From NCBI GenBank assembly GCA_947476825.1, contig CANJRV010000030.1, positions 1 through 32,323 of the forward strand: a stretch of DNA of 32,323 nucleotides, written 5' to 3'. Origin of the DNA: Bacteroidota bacterium (GTDB lineage: Bacteria > Bacteroidota > Bacteroidia > Chitinophagales > Chitinophagaceae). Positions 16,179 to 25,400 of the stretch are shown here, in pieces. Position numbers and translations under genes: made by a program. The notes beneath the pieces are model-generated. The model was not told the DNA's origin. It did no database searches and was given only the letters and a program-made list of their open reading frames with translations. Numbering within the stretch: position 1 is the stretch's first letter; each line of letters opens with the position of its first letter.

Positions 16179-17795
16179 TTACTTTACTACTTCAACAATT
16201 GGTTCACCAATACAGGCATTTGGCATTTGTACATGCAATAAAGTAGCAAGGGTTGCAGCAATATCTGTCATATGCGTCATTCTCTTTGTAACTCCCTTTT
16301 GTATTCCACAGCCATACCAAATCAATGGAATATGCGTGTCATAAGGGTTCCAAGTACCATGTGTGGTTCCTGTTTTTGCATATGCGTCTAACCATGCTGG
16401 ATTTAATAGCAATAATATATCACCACTTCTTCGAGATACATAGCCATTGATTGCCATTTCTTTTATTTGCGTTGGCAATACAGATTGTTGAATGTTTTGC
16501 ATGTCTACTGCAAATTGAATTTCTTCATGAGGTGTTAATTGCTTTAAGATTGTATTAATTACATCTTGTCGTTTTGCTTTTACACTGTCAAGAGACAAGT
16601 CATTTAAAAATATAAAATTTTCACCAACAGAACGAACAAGTGTATTAGAATGATACACATTTTGCAAAATGCTATTGAGTTCAGTTTTTAGATTTGTACC
16701 AAAGAAAAAACCTGCCGGTATTTTATGGTCTAACAAAAATTGTGGATTATGTGCAACGCCATGATCGGCTGTTAAAAAGATAGTGTAATTACCTTCACCA
16801 ATTTTATCATCCAAATTATTTAAAAAAGCCGCCAATTCTAGATCTAGTCGAATATACGTATCTTCAATTTCAATAGAGTTAGGGCCAAATTGATGTCCTA
16901 CATAATCGGGTGAAGACAAACTCATACACAAGAAATCGGTAGTACTACCCTGCCCCATTTCTTCTTTCGAAATGGTTTCATTCGCAAAATCAAAAAGAAT
17001 AGAATTTCCATACGGCGTTCTTTTGATGTCAATAGTTTTTAAGGACGAAGTTTTATGCGGAAAAGAAGTGTTAGTTTCTCCTGTAAATTTGCCTTCATAC
17101 ACATTATTATCTAGTGTGCTTTCTGTATAGGTTTTTATATCGTTGAGTACATTCCAATCCTTATTCATGTAAATTTTTGCAAGTCCTTTTTGGTTAAAGG
17201 TATTCACCCAATCAGGTAAGGTATTCATATAATAGCTACTACTCATAAATACGCCGTTACTATCATCCATCCAATATGCTGCATTCGCCGAATGGCCACC
17301 TGGTAGAATGGACGCTCTGTCTTTCAAAGAAATAGCAATGACTTTAGATTGAAAGTTGGAAGCCAAACGAAGTTCATCTGTAATAGTAGTTGCCCAAAGG
17401 TTTCTTGGACTCATTTTACCTGCTCTGTCTGTTCCACCAACGGTTTGAACTGTAGAGTCAGCGGTGCAATAAATTGGTTTGCCACTTAATTTGTCTATCC
17501 AATCGTTACTTGCAATGCCATGTAAAGCAGGCACAGAGCCAGTATATATACAGGTATGACCTGGTCCAGTGTAGGACGGCAAATAATTGATGAAGGTATT
17601 TTCACAAACATTTCCATCATGCATAAGGCGTTTGAAGCCACCTTCAGAAAACTTATTATAGAATCTAGATAAATAATCTGGTCTCATTTGATCCACCACA
17701 ATGCCTATCACTAATTTGGGTGCATTATTCACTTTAGTTTTTTGCGCGAAGGTGGAAATGCTTAAAAAAACAAGTACCGTCAGTAAAAATCTCAT
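16179..17795 (-). CDS. pafA: PafA-type alkaline phosphatase
   Basis: Periplasmic phosphomonoesterase of the alkaline phosphatase superfamily that releases phosphate from organic esters. A signal peptide covers residues 1-17 (LLTVLVFLSISTFAQ). Metal-site motifs are in order: VVDQMRPD (Asp35), the nucleophile Thr81 in GPGHTCIYTGS, LKDRASILPGGH with the Lys and Arg typical of PafA, SSPDYVGHQFG, TADHGVAH and the late His in THGTWNP. 538 aa is the normal length (~545). In known PafA enzymes expression is not tightly phosphate-repressed. Divergent from the alpha-oxoamine synthase gene. A nucleotide phosphodiesterase is the alternative, less likely because of the Thr nucleophile and the Lys/Arg pair. 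Confidence 0.88.
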   Translation of the reverse strand: MRFLLTVLVFLSISTFAQKTKVNNAPKLVIGIVVDQMRPDYLSRFYNKFSEGGFKRLMHDGNVCENTFINYLPSYTGPGHTCIYTGSVPALHGIASNDWIDKLSGKPIYCTADSTVQTVGGTDRAGKMSPRNLWATTITDELRLASNFQSKVIAISLKDRASILPGGHSANAAYWMDDSNGVFMSSSYYMNTLPDWVNTFNQKGLAKIYMNKDWNVLNDIKTYTESTLDNNVYEGKFTGETNTSFPHKTSSLKTIDIKRTPYGNSILFDFANETISKEEMGQGSTTDFLCMSLSSPDYVGHQFGPNSIEIEDTYIRLDLELAAFLNNLDDKIGEGNYTIFLTADHGVAHNPQFLLDHKIPAGFFFGTNLKTELNSILQNVYHSNTLVRSVGENFIFLNDLSLDSVKAKRQDVINTILKQLTPHEEIQFAVDMQNIQQSVLPTQIKEMAINGYVSRRSGDILLLLNPAWLDAYAKTGTTHGTWNPYDTHIPLIWYGCGIQKGVTKRMTHMTDIAATLATLLHVQMPNACIGEPIVEVVK

Positions 17796-17891
17796 TTATT
17801 TATAATTGATTTGTGAAAAGAGTACAATAATACATGAACAACCATAATATTTTAACTATTTTCGCAGCACTTTAAAATAAAATAATATTCT

Positions 17892-19139
17892 ATGGCAGAT
17901 TTATTTGAAAAATTTAGAAAAGATAAAGGTTCATTAGGGCAATATCAAGAAAAAGCACATGGCTATTTTGCTTTCCCACGATTAGAAGGGGACATCAGTA
18001 ACCGTATGATTTTTCAAGGAAAAGAAAGAGTAATATGGAGTTTAAATAACTACCTAGGTCTTGCTAATCATCCTGAAGTTCGCAAAGCAGATGCAGAGGC
18101 AGCTGCTCAATATGGTTTGGCTTACCCAATGGGAGCAAGAATGATGAGTGGTAATTCTGTACATCATGAAAAGTTGGAACAAGATCTAGCTGCTTTTGTT
18201 AGTAAGGACGATGCCTTTTTATTGAATTATGGATACCAAGGTATGGCGTCTATTGTAGATAGTTTATGCAGTCGTCGGGATGTTGTAGTTTATGATGCAG
18301 AAAGTCATGCTTGTATTATGGATGGACTTCGTATGATTTCTTCTCACCGTTATGTATTCAAACACAATGACATAGAAGATTTTGAAAAACAAATGGTTCG
18401 TGCTACCAAATTGATTGAAGCTAGTGGTGGTGGAATTCTGGTTATAACAGAAGGTGTATTCGGCATGGCTGGTGATCAAGGTAAATTAAAAGAAATTTGT
18501 GCTTTGAAATCGAAATATGAATTCAAACTATTAGTAGATGATGCGCATGGATTTGGCACTATGGGTGCAACAGGCGCTGGTGTCGGTGAGGAGCAAGGTT
18601 GCCAAGATGAAATAGATGTATACTTTTCTACCTTCGCAAAAAGCATGGCGAGCATAGGCGGTTTTGTAGCAGGCACTAAAGAAGTCATTAATTATATGCG
18701 TTATAATTTACGTTCTCAAATATATGCGAAAGCCTTACCAATGCCGATTGTTATTGGAAATATGAAACGATTGGAATTGCTTAAAAATGAACCTGGTTTA
18801 CGTGAAAAACTTTGGACCAATGTTCGTTCTTTACAAAGTAAATTAACTGCAAACGGATTTGATATTGGTAAAACAGATTCGCCTGTGTCACCAGTATATA
18901 TGCATGGCGGTGTTCCAGAAGCTTCGAATTTAATTGTAGATATGCGTGAGAATTATAATATTTTTTGTTCCATTGTGATATATCCTGTTATTCCGAAGGG
19001 ACATATTATTTTGCGTCTTATTCCAACTTCTGTTCACACGGAACAAGATATTACAGAAACAATTGATGCTTTCAAAGCGGTCAAGCACAAATTGGAACAT
19101 AAACTATATCCACCAGAGTTGCCAAATATGTCGTGGTAA
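17892..19139 (+). CDS. Alpha-oxoamine synthase (serine palmitoyltransferase or cysteate acyltransferase type)
   Basis: PLP enzyme that joins an amino acid to an acyl-CoA or acyl-ACP with loss of CO2. Fold type I motifs: NNYLGLANHP near residue 50, DDAHGFG with Asp217 and His219, and the Schiff-base Lys250 in STFAKSMASIGG. 415 aa, slightly longer than Kbl or BioF (~395), with an N-terminal extension (MADLFEKFRKDKGSLGQYQEKAHGYF, about 26 residues) typical of Bacteroidota homologues linked to sphingolipid or sulfonolipid synthesis. Serine would give sphingolipid, cysteate sulfonolipid; sequence alone does not decide, and BioF or Kbl activity is not excluded. A glycosyltransferase gene follows after 37 bp. 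Confidence 0.8.
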   Translation: MADLFEKFRKDKGSLGQYQEKAHGYFAFPRLEGDISNRMIFQGKERVIWSLNNYLGLANHPEVRKADAEAAAQYGLAYPMGARMMSGNSVHHEKLEQDLAAFVSKDDAFLLNYGYQGMASIVDSLCSRRDVVVYDAESHACIMDGLRMISSHRYVFKHNDIEDFEKQMVRATKLIEASGGGILVITEGVFGMAGDQGKLKEICALKSKYEFKLLVDDAHGFGTMGATGAGVGEEQGCQDEIDVYFSTFAKSMASIGGFVAGTKEVINYMRYNLRSQIYAKALPMPIVIGNMKRLELLKNEPGLREKLWTNVRSLQSKLTANGFDIGKTDSPVSPVYMHGGVPEASNLIVDMRENYNIFCSIVIYPVIPKGHIILRLIPTSVHTEQDITETIDAFKAVKHKLEHKLYPPELPNMSW

Positions 19140-19176
19140 TATTTACTGTGATTTATTTTAAATATTTGCTCAGTCC

Positions 19177-20298
19177 ATGAGAATAGCTGTCAATACTCGT
19201 TTTCTCCTCAAAGGAAAATTAGAAGGAATAGGTTGGTTTACCAATGAAATCATGAAGAGAATAGTTGTTAATCATCCTGAGCATGAGTTTTTCTTTTTTT
19301 TTGATCGACCGTATGATGACGCCTTTTTATTTGCAAAAAATGTAACGCCTATAGTGCTTCCACCACCCGCTCGACATCCAATACTGTGGTATATTTGGTT
19401 CGAGTGGTCAGTAAAAAGAGCGTTGAAAAAAGTAAAGGCGGACGTTTTTATTTCTACAGATGGATTCCTTTCCCTTTCCACAAAAGTGCCGTCACTATTG
19501 GTTATTCATGATTTGGCTTTCGAACATTATCCGCAACATTTGCCATTTAAATTTCGTTTTTATTTGCAAAAATTTACACCTCAATTTGCAAAGAAAGCCA
19601 AGCATATCGTAACGGTTTCTAATTATTCGAAACAAATGATTGTAGATGAATACCATGAACCTGCGGATAAAATAAGTGTGATTTATAATGGAGCACACGA
19701 TTTGTATAAGCCTTTGGATTTTGATGAAAAGCAGGCTATCAAAAAACAATATGCGGATGGATGTGAGTATTTTATTTTTGCAGGCGCTCTGCACCCACGA
19801 AAAAATGTGGTAAATCTATTGAAAGCATTTACGTATTTCAAAAAGAAGCAAGGCTCCAATATGAAAATATTAATTGTCGGGCGTTATGCATGGAATGCTA
19901 CAGAAATACGACAAGCCATTGAGGAACATCCATTTAAGAAAGATGTAATTCATTATGACTATATGCAGGTGGATGAATTGAGTAAAGTTGTTGGAAGTGC
20001 ATTTGGGTTTATGTTTGTGTCGCTGTATGAAGGATTTGGTATCCCAATATTGGAAGCATTGCAATGTGGTGTTTCAGGCATAGTATCTGATGTAACTTCT
20101 TTGCCTGAAGTAGCTGGAGATGCTTGCCTTTATGTGGATCCCAATAATGTGAATGACATAGGCGAAAAAATGTGTCAGTTCTATAAAGATGACGCATTAC
20201 GACACGCATTAATTGCCAAATGTGCACCACAAGCAAAAAAATATCGTTGGGATAAAAGTGCGGTAGAATTTTATGATGTAATGGTCAATAATTTGTAG
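19177..20298 (+). CDS. GT4-family glycosyltransferase
   Basis: 373 aa GT-B fold enzyme transferring a sugar from a nucleotide donor, most likely in lipopolysaccharide or other surface-glycan synthesis. The N-terminal acceptor half includes KLEGIGWFTNEI; the C-terminal donor half has GALHPRKNVVNLLKAF (about residue 205) and the E-x7-E signature in YEGFGIPILEAL (about 284-295), then a segment starting GIVSDVTSLPEVAGDA. Length is typical. No signal peptide, so it acts on the cytoplasmic face. It lies 37 bp behind the lipid-synthesis enzyme, so it may act on the same lipid or simply belong to the same envelope operon. Confidence 0.88.
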   Translation: MRIAVNTRFLLKGKLEGIGWFTNEIMKRIVVNHPEHEFFFFFDRPYDDAFLFAKNVTPIVLPPPARHPILWYIWFEWSVKRALKKVKADVFISTDGFLSLSTKVPSLLVIHDLAFEHYPQHLPFKFRFYLQKFTPQFAKKAKHIVTVSNYSKQMIVDEYHEPADKISVIYNGAHDLYKPLDFDEKQAIKKQYADGCEYFIFAGALHPRKNVVNLLKAFTYFKKKQGSNMKILIVGRYAWNATEIRQAIEEHPFKKDVIHYDYMQVDELSKVVGSAFGFMFVSLYEGFGIPILEALQCGVSGIVSDVTSLPEVAGDACLYVDPNNVNDIGEKMCQFYKDDALRHALIAKCAPQAKKYRWDKSAVEFYDVMVNNL

Positions 20299-20327
20299 GC
20301 TTGATATCGAGTAAATTCTAAATGGGA

Positions 20328-20402
20328 AAATTCCAAAAAGGAAATCCCAAATTCCAAAAAGGAAATCCCAAATTCCAAAAAGGGGGAATTCCAAATTCCA
20401 AA
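20328..20402. repeat. 21-bp tandem repeat between convergent genes
   Basis: Two perfect 21-bp copies (20328-20348 and 20349-20369), built from AATTCCAAAAAGG and AAATCCC, are followed by a partial third (20370-20383) and a degenerate AATTCCAAATTCC tail. It lies between the convergent GT4 and GT2 genes and is non-coding. A copy of the CACTAACTAC motif follows at 20463-20490. Confidence 0.75.
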
Positions 20403-20485
20403 GTTGCATTCATTATTTTCCTCTGAAACTCATACCCTTTTTATGTTATAGAGGTATCAGACAAATTCCAAACACTAACTACTCA

Positions 20486-21193
20486 TTACTTTTCTTGTTG
20501 TGCATGTCGTAATTGTTTGAATAAGGTAAAACCATGCTTGACAAATGAAAAAGTTTTTACACTTGCACTGCCACCCATTCTATCTCTAAAATGAATAGGA
20601 ACCCATTTAATTTTGGATAGTTTATTACTTCTTACTGATACATAAATATTGGCTAAATGAAAATCTGTTGGCACGACGTATGCGATTTCTTTCATTACCT
20701 CACTGGCAATTAAGCGATATGGCACATTTGGATCACGCACAAATTGACCCGTTGCTACCCAAGAAAATAAGGTTACAAAATGAGACACTATCGTTCTTTG
20801 CAAACCATCATCCCGCTTGGTTCTTACACCATAGATGCATTTATACTGTTCTGTTAAGGGTACAAACTGTTTGAAAAATGCTGGATCGCATTGCCCATCA
20901 CTATCTATTTGAAAAATCCAGTCTGCATTATTTTGCAATGCAATTTGATAACCAAGCACGCATGTTTGTCCATGCCCTGAGTTCGCTTTATCTACAAGAT
21001 GAATGCTCGGAAATTGTGTTGCTAATTGTTTTAATTTTTCTAAGGTTTTATCTTTACTTCCATCATTCAAAATACAAAGCGTGTATGGGATTTGTAATCC
21101 ATTTAAACAAGAGGCCCATTCTTGTACAACTTGATTTATTGCTTCTTCTTCATTGTAAACAGGCATGATTACCCATAAATTTTTAATTGCCAT
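20486..21193 (-). CDS. GT2-family glycosyltransferase (dolichol-phosphate-mannose-synthase-like)
   Basis: 235 aa GT-A enzyme. It opens with IMPVYNEEEAINQVV, has ILNDGSKDKT (about residues 41-50) for nucleotide binding, the metal-binding D-x-D in QIDSDGQCD (about 95-103), and a conserved acceptor region through PYRLIASEVMKEI. There are no C-terminal membrane helices, unlike the longer ArnC/GtrB types. It probably transfers a sugar to a lipid carrier or growing glycan; donor and acceptor are unknown. The start overlaps the end of the UDP-galactopyranose mutase gene by 11 bp, so the two are co-translated and may act in the same glycan pathway. Confidence 0.88.
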   Translation of the reverse strand: MAIKNLWVIMPVYNEEEAINQVVQEWASCLNGLQIPYTLCILNDGSKDKTLEKLKQLATQFPSIHLVDKANSGHGQTCVLGYQIALQNNADWIFQIDSDGQCDPAFFKQFVPLTEQYKCIYGVRTKRDDGLQRTIVSHFVTLFSWVATGQFVRDPNVPYRLIASEVMKEIAYVVPTDFHLANIYVSVRSNKLSKIKWVPIHFRDRMGGSASVKTFSFVKHGFTLFKQLRHAQQEK

Positions 21194-22295
21194 GTTTCTT
21201 TTTTATGGTTTCAAATGTATGCAATGCATTGACAATCACTTCATCTGTATTAAAGTATTTATACTCTGCCAATCTTCCACAGAAGTAAACATTATTTTCG
21301 GCTGTTTCCTTGTCAGCCAATGCCTTGTATTTTAAATAGAGTTCATGGTTTTCATTCGTAGGAATAGGATAATATGGATCCCCTTCTGCTTGTGGATATT
21401 CGTATGAAATAACAGTATGCGGATGTTCTTGTTTAGTTACATGCTTTATTTCTACAGTTCTTGTAAAATCAAAGTCGTTTGAATAATTGATTTGTACATT
21501 TGGTTGTCGAAATTCTTCTGGATATTCTTTAAAATCGAAGGATAAGGAACGCCAAGCTAATTTGCCATAACAATAATTAAAATACTCATCAATAGGTCCG
21601 GTATAAATGAGGATGGCAGGTTTTTCAGAAATTGTTTTATAATCTGTATTCAATTGAATATCAATTAATGGATGTGTTGTCATTTTAGTAAACATCGCGG
21701 TAAATCCATCTTTTGGTGTTAATTGAAATGCATGATCTACATATCTACAATCGGTATTCAGTCGTATTGGAATTCGCCCGCAAACAGAAGTGGAAAGCTC
21801 CTTTGGGTGCATGTCCCATTGTTTTACAGTATAGCCTAAATAAAAAGCTTCATACATTTCGCGTCCTACTCTGGATAACACAAACTCTTCTGAATTTTTA
21901 GGATTATCTATTTTTTCTCTTTTCTCTTCCAATAACAATTCTGCTTCTTCAGGCGTTAATGACTCTTTACCAAAAAATTGTGCAAGAGTCAATAGGTTTA
22001 TGGGAAACGGAAAATATTGACTATTATAAAAACTTGTAACAAAATAATTGCCAGGTATCCATTCTGTAAATTGAGATAAAAATTGGACGAGCGATTCGTC
22101 ATTAGTTCTAAAATAATGTGGACCATATTGGTGTATCAGTACACCGCTTTCATGATGTCTATCGAAACAATTTCCAGCAATATGGCTGCGTTTATCAATC
22201 AATTGTACGGGCACTTGTAATTCGTTAGCAAATCGTTCTGCCAAAACGCATCCAACAGGACCTGCACCAACAATTAATATTTTTGCTTTTTCCAT
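21183..22295 (-). CDS. glf: UDP-galactopyranose mutase
   Basis: Flavoenzyme that interconverts UDP-galactopyranose and UDP-galactofuranose, the donor for Galf residues in surface glycans. The N-terminal FAD-binding GAGPVG (residues 10-15) is followed by RSHIAGNCFD and the substrate-loop HQYGPHYFRTN; GRIPIRLNTDCRY lies in the middle, and the C-terminal GRLAEYKYFNTDEVI supports the FAD/substrate site. 370 aa is the usual size. The family's Tyr-containing motif is read as YPQAEGDPYYPI. Some substitutions against classical Glf (HHESG, RTNDE) leave open a related mutase with another substrate. Operon with the GT2 gene downstream. Confidence 0.85.
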   Translation of the reverse strand: MEKAKILIVGAGPVGCVLAERFANELQVPVQLIDKRSHIAGNCFDRHHESGVLIHQYGPHYFRTNDESLVQFLSQFTEWIPGNYFVTSFYNSQYFPFPINLLTLAQFFGKESLTPEEAELLLEEKREKIDNPKNSEEFVLSRVGREMYEAFYLGYTVKQWDMHPKELSTSVCGRIPIRLNTDCRYVDHAFQLTPKDGFTAMFTKMTTHPLIDIQLNTDYKTISEKPAILIYTGPIDEYFNYCYGKLAWRSLSFDFKEYPEEFRQPNVQINYSNDFDFTRTVEIKHVTKQEHPHTVISYEYPQAEGDPYYPIPTNENHELYLKYKALADKETAENNVYFCGRLAEYKYFNTDEVIVNALHTFETIKKKHGN

Positions 22296-22404
22296 TTGTT
22301 TGGCGAATATAATATGTTCATGGAATAATTTGCAGAAAGAGATAAACTATATCGTCTCTATCCTTTTCAATATTTACTTATATCATTCGGTTTGATTCAA
22401 CAAA

Positions 22405-22437
22405 AAAGGGTTAGCTCCTTTACAGAACTAACCCTTT
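22405..22437 (-). terminator. Intrinsic terminator of the 1276-aa secreted protein gene
   Basis: AAAGGGTTAG (22405-22414) and CTAACCCTTT (22428-22437) form a perfect 10-bp stem with a 13-base loop. On the minus strand a T-run follows, 19 bp after the stop codon at 22456. Confidence 0.9.
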
Positions 22438-22455
22438 AAAAATTAAGAAAAATAA

Positions 22456-25400
22456 TTATGGCAAAATAATTGCACCGATAAACCCTTGAATATTACCATC
22501 TAATATCAAGAAGTCAGTTGCATCCGTTGAGCCGTCGCCATTCAAGTCGGTATTGATATATCCACTATTAAAGCTTTGTATGTCATTATCCATAAGTAAG
22601 AAGTCAGTTGCATCTGTTGCAAAGTCCTGATTAATATCTCCATTATAAATAGAATAAATGCCTTCACTTGCAACATCTATTTCATTGTCACCAAGCGCTT
22701 TGTTTGCTGCAGTTGAGAAATTGTAAGTGTTTGTAGCTGCTATTGTCATTGGAACACTGCTCCAAGTTTGCAGTGAATTTCTGTGAACAATTACAATGTA
22801 ACATGACAAACCTACTGTAGATCCTGGGAATGTACAAGATATTGTACCATCTGTGTGTAACATTCCTGTATAAGACCCAACTAAAGGATATCCATTTACT
22901 GCGTCATCTTGATGCAATTCAACTGTGATGTTATCACAATCAGTTGCTAGATAGTTTGGCGGAGTATTTGGGTCAGTATCTTCATTTTGAATAGTTGGTG
23001 TCATCATACCAGCACCTAAATAGTAGCCTTGAATATAACAAACAAGAGCAAGAGTAGCGGTTGGATTAACAATGGTAATATCGTAATCTTCTGTTTCTCC
23101 ATAAGTAGTATTTGTGCAAGGTCCAAGTATTGTACTAGGATTAGTGGCGTAAGCACAACGAACCCGCATTCTAGTGGTACCAGTGACAGCATTTGAAGGG
23201 ATGGTAATGTTTCCAGTATAAGTAGCTGGATTAGTTCCTGCATACCCATTTAATACTAATTCTGAAGGATCAAATGTTCCACTTTGGTTGAAGTCTATCC
23301 ATACTGCAACACCTTCAACGTCACCACCTGTAGAAACAGATATTGGATCAGTACTACCGATATTGAAAGATGGATTCGGTGTTGTATACAAACTCCAACC
23401 GCCTGTAGGTGCATCACAAACGGAAGTTCTATTAATAGTTCCATAAGTTACATTGGTAATGATATCTGGGAAAGAACAACTAGTTACTGGAATACAATAG
23501 CATTGTGATAATACCGGGTTTAATGTAACCAATATATCTGAAGAGGTAGCGCTTGAGCTACCACCGGTGCATGTAATTACGCAATGGAAATAGGTTGTTG
23601 CTGTTTCAGATGTAGCCAAAGTATTATTGGTTGCACCAGAAATATCAGTATAGGTAATTCCATCAGATGAAGATTGCCATTGGTAACTTACACAAGTAGC
23701 AGAATTGCCAGCAAGAGTCAATGTAAAAGCAGCTCCAGAACAAGGGTTTGTATTAGTAGAATTAGTAGTTCCACCTACAATAACATCACAAGTCATAGTT
23801 ACTTGTATAGGTGTTGAAGCCACAGTTGTAGAACTAGTTGGACAAATAGCATTACATCTATAGTACGTAGCAGCGCTTTGTGAAGCTACTGCATAACTTG
23901 AAGAAACGGCACCGCTGATATCAGTGTAGGTGATATTATCTGGAGAAGATTGCCATTGATAAGTAGTACCCAATCCATTACTAGTATTGGCAATGGATAC
24001 AGTGAAGCCAGCACCAATACATACGCTTGTTGCTGTTGAAAGTGTAGCTCCTGGTGTTGGTGTGGTACATGGAAGTGCTGGATCTATAGTAATTACATAG
24101 TCTTCACTTTCACCAGAACCAAATGCAGTACATGCATCAACGGAACCATTGATATTATTAATTAATCGAGATCGAACACGCATCATGGTAGGGCCAGTCA
24201 TTGCACTCAAAGGAATAGAGATAGGAATTATACTTGCTACATTAGCAACCGATGCTATAGTAACTTGCGTCCATTCAGAAACATCAAAAATATTATCGTG
24301 ATTATAATCTATCCAAACTGAGATTATTGACGCTGTATCAGTTGTAACTGATAAATTAACCGAAGAATTTGCATTCACATTGGTTGTTGTACTTCCAGAA
24401 AAAGGAAAAATAGTATATGCAGGTGCTGCACAAGATGTAGTACTGGAAAGTGTATTAAAAGTTACATTACTAATTATTCCACTTGCACAAAGTGTACCTG
24501 TATGTGATGGTACACAATAACAAAGACCAATAGGTGTAGTTGTGAAATTTTGTGTAGCACAACCAACTGCATCTCCGTCAGAATTTTTTGGAATCACTTT
24601 CCAAAAATATTGAGTACCAGCGATTAATGCGCCTGGCGAATAAGTAAGTCCAGTTTGAGCAGCAGAAACCAAAGCAAAAGTAGATAGATTATCTACATCA
24701 AATTGAGAAGTACTAAAATAGACATCGTAAGAAGTAGGACCACCACCACCGCTAGCCCAGCTTAATGTAGGGCTAAGACATGCACCAATGGTATTATCAG
24801 CTGGAGTTAAAGAGGCTGCACAGTTAGGTGGTTGCGGAATATGTACTTGCACTACAATAGAGAAACGAAATGCAGAGTTGGACACTTGAAAATCATTCCA
24901 AGCATTTGCACCTGTAGGTGAAGTATAGTAAAAAGTACCACCTCTAATTGGGTTTTCAGCTTGATAGGCAAAACCACAATTCACTGTACCTGTTTGTCGA
25001 ACACCTACGAAATAATCTCCCGCAACTGGAACATCAGGTACTGGCACAAATGCAGTTCCGATTGCTGTTGTCAACGCAGCTGATTCCCAAAGTAAAACAC
25101 CAGGTGTGCCACCAGTTCCACTTGCATCCCAAATACCTAATTTATAGGTATTGCCAGTTGTAGTGAAATCAACTTGGATTTCATTTATTTTCGGATTAGT
25201 AGTATATGGATAAGTTACGCCAGGATTAGAATTAAATTTCGCGACAAAATCTCCAGTTCCACCAGCAAATCCAACACCTCCTGCATTTGCGACAGCAGGG
25301 TTTTTATAGGTGTAAATATTTTGCGTAATATCTTGATTCCATGTTAAAGTATTATTACCATTCGCATTATCAGGAGTAGGAATATTAACGGTAACTATGT

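Noticed and set aside
20209-20409. Minus-strand ORF with repeated GIWDFLF peptide
   Set aside because: It is the translation of the 21-bp tandem repeat and overlaps the GT4 gene.
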